64,000 nt of DNA, from contig NW_026947506.1 of the NCBI RefSeq assembly GCF_034190915.1, positions 28,954,748 to 29,018,747 on the forward strand, in the 5' to 3' direction. Below, in pieces: positions 44,486 through 56,504 of the stretch. The notes below the pieces were generated by a model. It worked only from the letters and a program-made list of their open reading frames with translations. It was not told where the DNA came from and searched no databases. Both the position numbers and the translations under genes were made by a program. Numbering within the stretch: the first letter of the stretch is position 1; each line of letters begins with the position of its first letter. This DNA is from Cavia porcellus. Its lineage: Eukaryota; Chordata; Mammalia; Rodentia; Caviidae.

Positions 44486-44827
44486 TGTCATGGTTTATGT
44501 TTGTGTCCCCCAGGCCTCATGAGTTTGCGTTGTGTATTTGTGATGGTTCATTGTCTAGTGCTTGGATTGATGGTGTCAGTGCTCCACCCACATAGGGGTG
44601 GAGCCAGGATGTGATGTAATGGCAGGAAAAAGGTGTGTCTTTCTCTTTGATGGTTCAAGCTTGCTGTCGGCAGCTGCCATGAACTGTGGTCCAGCCATGC
44701 CTGCCTGTATTGGAGCCAACTGAGTGTGGACTGAAACCTCCAAAAACTGTAAGAAATAAACCTTTCCTTTCCCAACTTTGGGCTCCAGGTATTTTGTCTC
44801 AGCAACAAACATAAAGTAACTAAGACA
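44486..44827 (+). repeat. 3' LTR of MaLR element
   Basis: A 342 bp copy of the 5' LTR, starting TGTCATGG and ending CTAAGACA, with AATAAA at 44755-44760. A purine-rich tract precedes it directly. Confidence 0.95.
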
Positions 44828-45097
44828 TGAGGGTATGATGTCTTTATAAGTGGGCCCTAGGGAAGGTCCTTATGTACCTGGGAAGGGGCCATGGGACCTC
44901 AGACTCTCCTTCATAAGCTCCTGCCTTTGTGACTCGGACCATCACAAGGTCCTCACCAGCACTAAGCCAGTGGTGGCACTAGGCCCTTGACTCTCCACAA
45001 ATGTGATCTAGGTGAACCTCTTTTCTTTAAAAGCTAGCCTGCTTGAATTATTTCATTACAGTGATGCAAAAAAGACTAATACAGGGGGTGTAGATGA

Positions 45098-45190
45098 GTT
45101 TTGTTTTTTTCTTTGTCCCAGGGATCAAACTCAATCTTGCGATTGCCAGGCAGGTGCTTACACTGCTGATCTAAATCCTCAGCCCTGATA
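45098..45190 (-). repeat. ID-like SINE
   Basis: Antisense copy: CCCAGGGATCAAACTCAATC, GCCAGGCAGGTGCTTACAC, CTAAATCCTCAGCCC. No clear target duplication was found. Confidence 0.8.
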
Positions 45191-45281
45191 CGAGGGTTTA
45201 GATTGAAGACCAGAAGGATAGATTGTGGTATTTAAAAAAGAGCCAACTGGAATTGGGGCCACAGATGAGATAACTAGTGTG

Positions 45282-45720
45282 ATGGTTCAAAGACTGTGTC
45301 AATTTGAGTAAAAACACCCTACTCAATTGGATCAGCATACTTCTGGCTGTGGCTGAGGGGATTTACTGAAGACAGAAGACCCGCCCTGGGTAGGCTCGCT
45401 GCCTGACTGATATAAAAGGGAAACAAAGAAGTAAATCTTGCATCTGTTTCTTAGGAGGAGCTGCAGTCTTCTCCTTCACCTTGGGCAATGTCCTGGCTTT
45501 CAGTGCAGACTGCTCAGCCTTCCATCCTAGACCTTTTGGCCTCCTGATACGGACACACAGGGCCCTGCAGTGATCACCAGGCCTTCAACCTCCCGTACGC
45601 AGACAGACCTTTTGCATTCTTAAATACTTGACTCTGTGGGCAGGCACTGAAGTCAATTTTGCAAATTTTTTAATATTTGTATATCTTGCATTAAATCTCT
45701 TTCTCTATTTGACTGATACA
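45282..45720 (+). mobile_element. ERVL-type (MLT2-like) solo LTR
   Basis: The layout matches MLT2-type LTRs: GTGATGGTTCAAAGACTGTG start, CTTCTGGCTGTGGCTGAGG, a repeated cysteine/leucine-coding-like CCTTCCATCCTAGACC region, and CATTAAATCTCTTTCTC with a GACTGATACAACTAGT end. Confidence 0.65.
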
Positions 45721-45890
45721 ACTAGTAAGTGATTTAACAAACCTCATACATAATTGTGGATAAAACTGTAAAATTTGCACATGTAATCAAGTTAGATAAA
45801 AAGCTCAGAGAAATCTCACTTTTGCAACTAGGCCATCTGGTAGCTCAGTGTCTTAGTAAAATATGCCACTTGTTTCTCAGGCAGGCAGAC

Positions 45891-45892
<2 letters not shown>

Positions 45893-45932
<40 letters not shown>
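45893..45932. repeat. (TG)n microsatellite with TATG tail
   Basis: About 14 TG units are followed by TATG units. Confidence 0.95.
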
Positions 45933-46550
45933 CACATATCCCTGCTAGAGTGTGTCTGCCTATAGTGCCCACCAGGGTCCTTGGTCCCTAGTGGGCAGTC
46001 ATTTGTTGAAAGATGTTTATTTCAGCATTAATAATGGTGAAAAATGAAAAACAATAAACCATGGTAAACCATGGTAGATTCACTTGATGAAATACCATGT
46101 AGCCTTTCTATGAGGACTGTAAGAACAATTTTGGAAACTCAAGAAGCACATATGTATTTTCTCAAAAAATTTACCTCTCATGGACCCTGGACCTTTTCTT
46201 AAGAAGCTATTGGATGATGTGATTTCCACGAAGAAAAATGTAAACAATAATTTGAAGTTGTGATCCTTTCTTTTTCTATATTAAGTTTTTACAATTCAGA
46301 CACAGTTGAAAAAACTGGATTAAACTTGACAGAGCATTGGAACTCTTGACCGTGAGTCAAGTGTGTGTGGGTGGAGCAGGGAAGAAGGAAGAGGAGGGAT
46401 GGGGAAGGGCAGAGGGACAAGTCCATTACCGTCCACTTGCTAGAACGTTAGTAGGTGGCAGTGCCCAGCTCTCTGTCAGATGGTAGGAAATGACCTTTAA
46501 AATTTCTTCTATGGTGTCTGTGACCTTCTGTCTCATCATTTGCAAAGGAA

Positions 46551-46551
46551 A

Positions 46552-46603
<52 letters not shown>

Positions 46604-46606
46604 AAA
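46551..46606. repeat. (AAAG)n microsatellite
   Basis: About 13 uninterrupted AAAG tetranucleotides. Confidence 0.97.
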
Positions 46607-47739
46607 ATTTCTCAAAGTTCTGTTGCTCTAATGTCCCTTCATCTTAGGGTTTTCTGGTCCTCAGAGGACATGAAGACACAGTGTGTTGGGTGATGAGGTC
46701 AGTGTCTCAGAAGGCAGTCAGGTTTATCTTCCCTTGCCTTTTCCTTTCCCCATGGAAGACTGGACAGCCCACCCCATCATCTGCTCCCTTCAGTCTAGCC
46801 GCCATGTTTTGAAGCAGGACGATATCTCACCATACACGAAACTCTTTAATTACCTTGCAATTATTTCTCTCTAGATGGCTGTCAGGGTGATGGAATCCCA
46901 GATCCCAGACACAGATAAGAAGGACAAAGAAAGAAAGATACAAGAAAGATGTTAAAATGTCCATAATGAACTCATGTATCTTGAGGAGACCTCTAATCTA
47001 ATGAGAATGGATTTTGTTGAGAAGATTGTGCATGAACAATTAATTATTCATGGCAGAGACATCATTAAGATTTCATTTTGTTTAAAGGCCTCTAAGTGAC
47101 TTAGGAAATTGGGTTAAGCTAGAGAAGAATTTAAGAAGGAGACAAGGGAAAGCTTTTCATTATATTGACTTTTTCTAATATTTTCAAGATAAATATTATG
47201 ATTTGGCACATAAATTATGCTCCAGCTGGAAACGTCCAGTGATTTGCCTGGGCAACAGTCTCCACATGGGTGGATGGTGATCTAGTATGGTCAGATGGAC
47301 GTAAGTTGACAGAGATTTGTGAAAGGCTTATGAGGTTTGTTCCAGAATTCTATAATAATTCAATTGGGAATTTGGTTCCTTCAGGAGTGTCAGGAGTCTC
47401 TTTGAAATGATAGCAGTATTTGTGCCCCCTGTGGCATTTTGAATCCAATGATTCCTTTTCCCAGTGTCCCATGGGAGATATGCCCCTGGTCACTTAGAGG
47501 AAAAGGCAGGACATCGCTAAAAAACCCTTGAGATCCAGACTATCATAGGTCCTCCAACCTACTAATCTTAAGGACAAACATCAGAAATTGATGTCAGATT
47601 GAGGTTTCAATAAGGGATTGATTCCAAACCCAGAGATCTAGGGTGAACTTATAGGCATTGTATACAGGATCAATTTCCATAAGCAATTACGAAGTATCTG
47701 TTGAATTCATTCAGGGCTCTCATCTTGTTTGTATTCTGA

Positions 47740-47810
47740 ACACCCAGGACCATGCCTGGCTCATAGGAAGTATTTGTTGCTCAGGAAGTATTTGTTGTTG
47801 AGAAATGTTA
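47740..47810 (+). repeat. MIR-like fragment with local duplication
   Basis: CATGCCTGGCTCATAGGAAG resembles the MIR right end, followed by two copies of AGGAAGTATTTGTTG. Confidence 0.5.
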
Positions 47811-49287
47811 AGTTTGAATTAGTAAAAGAGGGCACATCAGTGTGAAGAACATCATCATACCCACCAGCAACCTAGAGAAATAGGGGAAGGAGGTCTCTTT
47901 CTTTCTTGGGGACTTTCCTGTTTGAGGCACCATTATATCTTATAGCTAAAATACTAGGATTGATACACTAAAGCTTTAGGGTGAAGTGGTATAGAAAACA
48001 GAGGTTCAGCTGAGGGATCACAAGTTGTGTTTTAAGCTGTGTCCTGGGCCAAGAAGCACGGGGATGCCATAGCATCCGCCATATGCAATGCCCTGCGTCA
48101 TGAAGCCCTCACACTGGAGGAAGAGGGAAGGAGCCAGGAAACAGTTAATACAATGGAAAGTCAATTATCAGGCTATAAAAATCAGAGCTGTGCCTAATAT
48201 GATTTTATTTTATCAAATTCTGCTTTAATGGTTTTAGAAACTGTCACACGGAGAAACAAAGATTGTTCTTTATTGTTACAGATTCCCAAGGCAGACTTTT
48301 ATAACCACTGCTTCACTGATTGTGTTATGAAATCAAATTTAATGTGGTTTTTATGCAGTGATAGCTCTTATTTTCAACAGTAGAGAAATCCAGCCAGGGG
48401 CTCCCTGATTTTAACAGAGTATCAAACAACGTATTTGTATTTCTTGCTCTCAGCTTCTCTGTGTCACCCAGACAGGCAAGATGGTGTTGCTGTCTAAGCT
48501 TGACACGTACCACAGCCCGCATTCCAAGACACAGTTTACACATTTACAGCTAATGTTTAGGCCTGGAGTGCTGGTCTCCCTCTCTTGAGATCAAATACTT
48601 GGCATTCAATACTGCTTCCTTCATGCTGGGGTGAGGAGGGGTGGCCTTCTCCTTGAGGTGTCTCCAGGCCCTGTCCCTGTGTGAAACCCAAGCTCTGGGA
48701 CCAGGCAGAAGGACAGGCTGCTCTGGGAGCTCCGTGTGGGACCACACAGCGAGAATTTGTTCTCACAGCAGACATGCGTTTGGAGGCGCTGGTGTTGGTG
48801 GTGCGACTTGGGATGTTTCTACCCTGACCTGGTTTCTTTCAGCTGATTAGTACATCGTGGTTTCTGCCCCCTTAAATCCTAAGAATTTTAGGATTCTGGC
48901 ACCCAGTGATGGTTTACAATGAAGGCCTGGCTTCTTGTTTTCTTGTTCGTTCACTGGAAGCAATAGAATTTTCCAAGGAGCCTCTATTCTGTGGTCTTAT
49001 ACCATACGTTCATCCCCACTCTTTTCCCATTCTCACAGAGGGTGCTGGCTTCTTGCTGGTCACATAGCAGAGACTGTTATTAGTGCTCCAATGGAGACTC
49101 TGGCTCTCAGCTCTGCTCTTTGCTGGCCTTTCCTCTCCAGGCACTCTAGACTTCATGGTGTCTTCTGAACACCTCGGCAGCTTCTGCCTCCTGATCAGAA
49201 CCCTCTCTGATCCCTCCAGCTCCCCTCTCCTGGCTTCCTCTCTGCATTCCCGCTCTCCCCCAGGTGCCAGCAGGCCTGCTGGCCTTG

Positions 49288-50215
49288 TTCCTGTTCCCCC
49301 ACAGTCCCTCCAGCATTTATGATTGGCTGGTTTCTTGATCCTGGCCATTCCTTCTGGGGTGAGATGGAATCTCAATGTTGTATTAATTTGCATTTCTTGA
49401 ATGACCAATGATGTGGGACATTTTTTTCATATATTTATTTGCCATTAGTATTTCTTCATCTGAGAATTGTGTATTCATCTCAGATGCCCATTTTTGTATT
49501 AGGTCTTTGAATCTGAGGGGACTGATTTTTTTCAGTTCTTCATATGTTCTAGACATAAGTCCTTTGTCTGAGGGATAGTTGGCTAAGATATCTTTCCTAA
49601 TCTGTGGGCTTTCTTTTAATTCTGTTGGTGATTTCTTTCGATGTGCAAAGACTTTTTAATAAGATGAGATCCCAGTTGTGGGTTCATTTTATTAAAAATA
49701 AAAGACAGAATGAAACAAAAATGAATTGAAGAAAGTAATAAAGATCAGAAAACAATCCCTTATGAAACTGTTGACATTATTTTTCATATAGATTAACATT
49801 TTGATTCTTACATTTCTGTAAAAATAAAAAAGACTCAGAGCAGTCTAAACAACTTTGGTAGAGGAACAAAATGAGAGCTCCAACCCTCCCCAGTCCCACG
49901 ATTTATCACAGTGTGACACCAATCATGACAAAAGGGCACTGATATCAAAATAGACAAACCACCAAGGTACCAATATGATTCGCCCCAAAATAGATACCCA
50001 CAATTGATTTCTGGCAAAGATGCAAAAGCAATTGAGTGGAGAAAGGATTGTACCCTCAATAAATATACTGGAACAACTGGATATCCACATGCAAAACACC
50101 CAAACCTTATAGCACATCAAAAATTTCTAGACATCCAAAAGTCAAGTCAGTATGGCTCCCAGTGGGTCAAAGTGAAGGGAGATGTAGCCTGAGTCATTGC
50201 CTGGCTGAAGTCATT
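49288..50215. mobile_element. L1 fragment with 5' inversion
   Basis: Bases 49288-49690 read as L1 in minus orientation (TTCTGGGGTGAGATGGAATC, GTCTGAGGGATAGTTGGC, GATCCCAGTTGTGGG). Bases about 49765-50190 read as L1 in plus orientation (CAAAATAGACAAACCACCAA, GGCAAAGATGCAAAAGCAAT, AACTGGATATCCACATGC). The plus part corresponds to sequence just 5' of the minus part in L1, so a single insertion with an inverted 5' portion (twin priming) fits. Confidence 0.7.
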
Positions 50216-50224
50216 CTCTGTGAG

Positions 50225-52770
50225 ACAAAGTACATGTTTTTTTCCTTATCATACTAATGAAACAATGCAATGATTATACATGTGTGACATATTTATTTCA
50301 CTAATAAGTATGTTTTCAAGGCATATAAAAATGTCCAGTTTATCTTTCTTTATGGCTGAATAGTATTCCACAACATAGAAATACCACATCTTTTTTTTAT
50401 CCGTTCCTTAATCAATGGGTATTTAGGCTGTTTCCAAGATCTTTCTATTATAAACTGTGCTGTTATAAACATGGGTGTACAAATATCACTGTGGTATGAT
50501 GCTTTTAACTCTTTTGGGAAGATACCCAGAAGAGGAATAGCTGGGTTGAATAGGAACTCCAATCCTAGTTTTTTGAGGAATAATTAATTCTTTGAAGTAC
50601 TTCCTGTGCAGTTTGGGTTTTGTTCATGAACTCTGCCTACCCCTATGTCTTTGAGATTTCTACCTACTTTCTCTTCCAGTAGATTTAGTATTCATGTTTT
50701 AATATTTCTGATCCATTCTGACTTTAGTTTAGTGCATGGCGATAGACATGGGTCTAGTTTTAGTCTTCAGCATGTGACCAGCATCATTTACTAATGAGGC
50801 TGTCTTTCTTCCAATGCACATGATTAGCCCCTTTGTCAAAGAGTAGTCAGCTGAGTTTGTAGTTGTGTCTGCATCTTCTAATTTGTTTCATTGATCCTCA
50901 GATATGTTTTTTTGGCAGTACCATGCTGATTTTTATCACTGTAGCTTTGTAGTATAATTTCAAGTCAAGAATTTGTCTCCTGCCTTGCCTTTGTTGCCCA
51001 GGATTGCTTTTGCTATTCTAGATCTCTTCTGTTTCCAAATGAATTTTAGGAATGTTTTCTCTAGATGGTATTTTGATCAGGGTTTTGCATTAAATCTGTA
51101 TAACAGTTTTGGGAATATGGTCATTTTCACAATGTTGTTTCTTCCTATCCCTGAGCAAGGGATATCTTTCCATTTTCTGATATCCTCTCCGATCTCCTTT
51201 TTCATAGTAATATAATTTTCAATGTATAGATGTTTTACTTCCTTTGTTAGATGATTCCTAAGTGTTTCATTTTTTGGATGCTATTGTGAAAGTGTGGTTT
51301 CCCTAATTTCTTTTTCAATGAGTTTGTTGTTTGTGTACAGGAATGCTATTGATTTTTGAGTGTTGACTTTGTATCCAACTATGCTACTGAATTTGGTTAT
51401 TAACTTTAGAAGTCTTTTGGTGGGGATTTTGAAGTCTTCTATTTACAGTATCATGTCATTTGTGAATAATGATAATTTAAATTCTTTCTTTCCTGTTTTT
51501 ATTCCTTTTATTTCTCTCTCTTGCCTAATCACTATGGCTAGAACTATATTGAATAGGAGTGGTGGTAATGGACCTTCTTGTCTTGTTCCAGATATTAGAG
51601 TGAAAGCCTTCTGGTCTTGTCCATTTAGTATGATGTGGGTTGTTGGTTTGTTATAGATGGCTTTTATCAGATTGAGGTGAAGACCATCTATTCTGATTTT
51701 CTGTAGAGTTTTTAACATGAATAAGTGTTGGACTTTATTAAAAGCTTTTTCTGCATCTATTGAGATGATGTCTTTGGTTCTGCTGATATGTGGTATTATG
51801 TTTATTGATTTGCATATTTGAATCATTCTTGCATTGCTGGGATGAAACCCACTTTGTTGCGTTATATAATCTTCTCGATGATTTGCTGCATTCTGTTTGC
51901 TAGTATCTTGTGGAGGACTTTTACATCTATATCATTAAGTAGACTGGCATGTAGCTCTCTTTTTTGATTGTGCCTTTCTGGTGTTAGTATCAGGGTAATA
52001 CTTGCCTCCAAGAATGAGTTAGGGAGAATTTCTTCCCCTTCAATTTAATTAAAGAATTTGAGGAGTATTCACATTAAATATTCCCTAAATTTCTTATAGA
52101 ATTCAGCTGTGAATCTATCAGAACCGTGGCTTTTCTCTGTTGGTAAGTTTTTAATTACATTTTCAATTTCATTAGCTGATATTAGGTTATTCAGAATTTT
52201 TATATCTTCTTAATTCAGTTTTGGTGATTCATATGTTTCTAGGAAACTGTCCATTTCTTTTGCATTTTCCATCCTATGAGAACAAAGATTTTCTTTTTTT
52301 TTTTTTTTTTGTCTTTTTTATCGGTACCGGGGATCGAACTCACAACTGCCTGCTTCCAAGGCAGGCGCTTATGCCGCTGAGCTAAATCCCCAGCCCCTGA
52401 GAACAAAGATTTTCAAAGTAGATATTGATGATCTTCTGAATTTCCACAGGATCTGTACTGATTTCAACCTTTTCATTCCTTATTGCATGAATTTGTGTTT
52501 TCTTTCTTTTTTTTATAAGGTTGGCTAGGGGTTTATCAATTTTATTTATTCTTTCAAAGAACCAACTCTCTGATTCACTAATTCTTTGTATAGTTTCCTT
52601 AGTCTCCAGTGCATTAACTTCTGCTCTTTATCATCTCTTCCCTTGTATGGGCTTTGGGATTTGACTTGCTCTTCTTTTTTTCTAGAAGCTTGAGGTAGAG
52701 CACTCAGCAGTTTATCTGTGTTTGTTCTATTTTCCCGATGGGAGAGTTCCCCACTTTCCCCCTTAGGTCT
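50225..52770 (-). mobile_element. Long degraded L1 copy (3' region through ORF2)
   Basis: Minus-oriented L1 from a 3' end-like part (ATGGCTGAATAGTATTCCAC) through the reverse transcriptase domain. A 127-codon open stretch at 51443-51826 resembles the RT region: [41 protein letters not shown], then [10 protein letters not shown]. Expected motifs would be SGTRQGCPLSPLLFN and FADD, so the catalytic FADD is altered to FTND and the element cannot be active. It is broken by many stops and interrupted by a SINE at 52294-52397. Confidence 0.85.
52294..52397 (-). repeat. Young ID-like SINE inside L1, with target duplication
   Basis: Antisense copy: poly-T, GGTACCGGGGATCGAACTC, GCCGCTGAGCTAAATCC. It is flanked by a perfect 17-bp repeat, TGAGAACAAAGATTTTC, at 52277-52293 and 52398-52414, within the older L1. 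Confidence 0.96.
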
Positions 52771-53629
52771 GCTTTGCATCCCACAGGCTCCAGTAAGTTG
52801 TGTTTGCATAAAATGGCAATTTAATCTCATGTGTTTGTGGAAGACCCTTATCTGTCTTTCTTCTTTTTTCTCTTCCTCCTTCTTCCCATATCTGCAGTAC
52901 ACAGTGTTTACCCTCCTCGTGTGTGCATATACCCAGCACATCTTCATTCCTTTATTCCTCTCTCTTGCCTCTGTTCCCTCCTTGCTCCCTCCATCCTTTG
53001 ATCCTCTTCCTATTTAAGAATGATCTCTTTCCCTACTTATTTCTTTTTGTTTGTTATCCTTCTATTCTAACTCCCTATTTATGCATCTCTAGAAATTACA
53101 GTAAACACTAGAGATCTTTGTGGACTTTATTTAAAGAAACTTAGGTAACACGCAGTCTGAAGTCAGCTGTAGTTTCTGTTCTTCCTTTATGCATTCAAAT
53201 ACAGGAAGTCCTTCTGTCACAAAGTTGAACTCTGAAGCTCGCTTCTCTGAGCCTTGGTGGAATAAACCAGATCTTCCCATGCAGCGCTCTTGCCAGTGTC
53301 CGGCTTCCTTCACCAAAGTAATCCCGTTACCGCAGGAAACAAATGGTGCGATAATACCTGGGTGCCAGGGAAGTCTGCGGGGCACAAGCTGCCTGGAAAG
53401 CTGTGCGGTTGCTAGGACACCAGAAGCATCACATCTCTCAGCCTTGTAGGCATCCAGTGAGTCGCCTGCCAAGAGGGGGGAGGGGGCCCCTCGCCAGCAG
53501 CTCTGAATGCCTCTGCCACATTAGGATCCTAATGGGCACAGGGCCAACGTCTCCCCTTCTACCACTGAGATTCCTCAGTTTGTGAGAGAACACAAAAACA
53601 AATCAAAATGACGTAGTTTTTAAAAAATT

Positions 53630-54610
53630 AATTTTATTGGTACATTTTAGGTCTACATTCATCATAGAGAATTTATACCTGTACACGATGTATCTTGATT
53701 GTTCTTTTTTCCCATTCCTTGCCTTCCCTTCAACTTCTTCTCTTCTCCTTATTTACAAAAGTTTTGTTTCCATTTTCCCTTTTATTCTTTTCTCTTCCTC
53801 TCTCCCCCCTCACCTTGTTCCCTTCAACATTTTCTTCCTATTTCACAGTACCTATTCTACATTTTGGTCCTTATTTATACTTTAAGTTTCTCACATCAGA
53901 GAAACCATGTGACATTTGAACATGTCTGTCTGATTTATTTCACTTAAAGAGTATGGTCTCAAGATACATTCATTTAGCTAGAAATGTCTCGGGCCTTTCC
54001 TTCTTCATGGCAGAGTAATACTCTGTATTAAAAACATATCTTCCTTATCTTTTCGTCAGTTGGTAGGCATTTGGGCTGTTTTCAAGACTTAGCTATTGCA
54101 AACCATGCCTATATAAACATGGGTGTGCACATGTCACTGTGGTATGATGCTTTTAATTCTTTTGAGAAGATATCAAGAAGGGGAACAGCTGGGTCAAATA
54201 GCTGGGGAATAGTTGGGTCTATTCCTAGTGGTTTTTTGTTTGTTTGTCTTTTTGAGACAGGGTTCTACTATGTAGCTCAGGCTGGCTTTGAATTCACTTT
54301 GTAGCCCAGGCTAGCCTGGAACTTGCAATAATTCTCTTGGGTCAGCCTCCCAAGTGCTAGGATTGCTGGCCTACACCACCATGTCCAGTCTGGTCCTAAT
54401 TTTTTGAAGAAAATCCACACTGAATTCCACAGCTATTGTACCAGTCTACACCCCCACCAACAGTGTTTGAAAAGGGTTCCTTTTTCCCCACAGCCCAGCC
54501 AGCATTTGTTATTGGTTGACATCTTGATAATAGTTATTCTTTCTGGAGTGAAATGGAATCTCAAAATGACCAGTGATGCTGAACATTTTTTCATATATGG
54601 GTTTGTCAAA
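53630..54610 (-). mobile_element. L1 3' end with internal B1
   Basis: Minus-oriented L1: TTTATTGGTACATTTTAGG tail side, GCATTTGGGCTGTTTTCAAG, AACATGGGTGTGCACATG, CACCCCCACCAACAGTG, TGGAGTGAAATGGAATCTC, in 3'-to-5' order. It is interrupted by a B1 at 54240-54392. Confidence 0.8.
54240..54392 (-). repeat. B1 SINE
   Basis: Antisense B1: GTCTTTTTGAGACAGGGTTC, two GCCCAGGCT/CTCAGGCTGGC blocks, CTCCCAAGTGCTAGG, CACCACCATGTCCAG. Confidence 0.85.
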
Positions 54611-55149
54611 ACGATATAGTTTTGATCTCACTTCTGAGGAAGACCGATGTCTGCTGGATCTTGTCCCTTTCCTCAAGTTTACCTGCCCAAACACCAGGAG
54701 GGTGGCCAGTAAGTTAGGGCACAGTGGTGCCTTAGCTCAGGGGGATGGATCTTTAGATACGAAGTTCCAGTTCACTTCAGTCACTAGTAGCTTCTGCAGT
54801 GGACTTGGCGTCACAGTGTCAGCCCTGCTTTTGCTGTATGAATTTGAACTTTGTTTCCCCACCTTTGACTTCAGTTGCTGAAGGACTTAAGGTCTGGCTT
54901 TTAACTCCTGGTTACTTCATATAGACTCAGGTCGATATACCTACAGGACTCTGATCATGTCACCTTAGCCATCTGCATATTTCAAACAGCCAAGGGACAT
55001 GCTGCACTCCAGCCACCCTATTTGCGGCCACAGGAAGCTGTTCCAGGCAGACTGGGAGGTTCTTCTGGTCCCAGCCCAGCCCCACAGGAAGCCCGGTGAC
55101 CCATCAGACACAGGAGAGGCCACCGTGTGCTTAGCGGCGAGACCAACAT

Positions 55150-55680
55150 TTCGCATACCCCATACTCCTGTGGCAGGTGGAAAAATCATCTCCAAGATGG
55201 TCTATGTCCTGACCCCCAGAACTGGTGAACATTTTCTTCTAGACTATGGCAGAGGGAATTAAGGCTGCAGAAGGAACCAATGGTCCTTAAAACTGCTGGC
55301 CTTAAACTGGGGAATTATTTTATCAGAATAAGTCTGTAATTATAAGGGGTCCTTTAAGGTGTAAGTGAATGATGTAAAGGAGATCAGAGCCAAAGAGAGA
55401 TCCAAAGATGTTCACCCTGATTTGAAGATGCAGGAAGAGACCAGGAAGGAGAATGCAGGAAGGCAGGCACCCTCTGTGGTGGGTCTGGGAGCTCCAGATG
55501 CAAAGGAACAGGTCCTCCCTGCAGCCTCCAGGAAGAACACAACCCTGGCCACTCTTGGTGTTAGCCGAATTGACTCACTTTCGATTCTGGCCTCCAGAGT
55601 TGTAGGTAGGGCAATATATTTGTACATTTTATACCACTAAATTTGTGATAATTTATTAATACAACAAGAGGAAATGAATG
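55150..55680 (+). mobile_element. Solo LTR-like element
   Basis: CATCTCCAAGATGGTCTATG, ATAAGGGGTCCTTTAAG, GCAGCCTCCAGGAAGAACAC, GGCCTCCAGAGTTGTAGG, then ACCACTAAATTTGTG and ATACAACAAGAGG follow the order of old ERVL/MaLR-class LTRs. The exact family is not recognised. Confidence 0.55.
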
Positions 55681-55779
55681 TGCCCCCTTGCAAGATAAAG
55701 CCCTTTCTGTTTTTTTCTATGATGAATTTTTATAATCAGTAAAACAAAGAAGGTTAAATAGCCATTTAAAATGACTGGA

Positions 55780-55930
55780 TTAGCTGGGTGTGATAATCCC
55801 TGCACTTGGGAAGGCTGAAACAGGAGGGCTGCAGGTTAAAGTCCAACTTGGGCAATTTAGAGATACCCTGTATCAAAATAAAAAGATAAAAAGGGCGGAG
55901 GAAGGGCTCAGTGGCAGAACACCCTGGGTT

Positions 55931-55980
<50 letters not shown>
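55780..55980 (+). repeat. Degenerate B1 with adjoining (AC)n
   Basis: A sense, diverged B1 (TAGCTGGGTGTGATAATCCC, about 55780-55890) runs into a (AC)n microsatellite of about 24 units at 55933-55980. Confidence 0.75.
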
Positions 55981-55982
<2 letters not shown>

Positions 55983-56225
55983 AGAGCAAGACAGGTACAC
56001 TTGGACAGGAGGAATAACCTTTAATGATCTAAACACAGACAGATACCAGTGGGGTCATGACAACTAATTATTTCCAAATTGCTAGGAGAGGATTTTGAGT
56101 ATTCACAACACAAAGAAACAATAAATGTTTGAGGTAATGGATATACCAACTACTGTGATCTGATCATTTCATTTGTACACATATACTGAGATATCACCCT
56201 GCGCCCCATAAATATGCAATTACGT

Positions 56226-56385
56226 GTCAACTAGAATATTAAAATTCAACAAAAATATTTTAAATTAAATTTAAAAATATTAAAATATTTTCAAATTCAA
56301 ATTAAAATCAATTAAAATATTTAATTATTAAAATATTTAAAATATAAGATTAGAATATCAATTAAAATATTTTAATAAATCCTTC
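56226..56385. repeat. AT-rich degenerate tandem tract
   Basis: About 160 bases consist almost only of A and T, dominated by AAAATATT and AAATTAAAAT units in irregular tandem. It has no coding potential. Confidence 0.8.
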
Positions 56386-56504
56386 CTGGGACCCACCGCA
56401 GACCAATGGCGCAAAGGAACCTTGGGAAGACTCACTGGAACTTCTGGTGGCACACAACACATCTTTCTTCTGCATCTCTGACTCAACCTAGGGTTGCAGG
56501 TGGT

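Larger units (their letters stand above)
42639..44827 (+). mobile_element. Nearly complete MaLR (ERVL-related) LTR retrotransposon
   Basis: The order is 5' LTR, primer-binding site, internal region of about 1.5 kb with one long ORF, a purine-rich tract (GGGGGCCAGGGGTGGAA) and 3' LTR, all between TGAGG duplications (42634-42638 and 44828-44832). The LTRs differ by about 14 substitutions and one indel in 342 bp by hand alignment, about 4 percent. No protease, reverse transcriptase or envelope is seen; MaLRs normally lack pol and depend on other elements. Confidence 0.93.
42540..45085 (+). mobile_element. Older LTR element split by a younger MaLR
   Basis: The left part (about 42540-42638) has GCTTTGGATGTGATCTGAG and AGTGTCCTCAGGAGCC. 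The right part (44828 to about 45085) has TCTTTATAAGTGGGCCC, CCATCACAAGGTCCTC and an AAAAAAGACTAATACA end. Joined across the insertion these give the layout of an old MaLR/MLT-like LTR. Edges are approximate. Confidence 0.6.
45720..49280. other. Intergenic stretch without recognised gene
   Basis: Only microsatellites ((TG)n at 45893-45932 and (AAAG)n at 46551-46606) and a MIR-like piece (47740-47810) are recognised. The rest of 46620-49280 shows no supported gene or named repeat. Confidence 0.6.
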
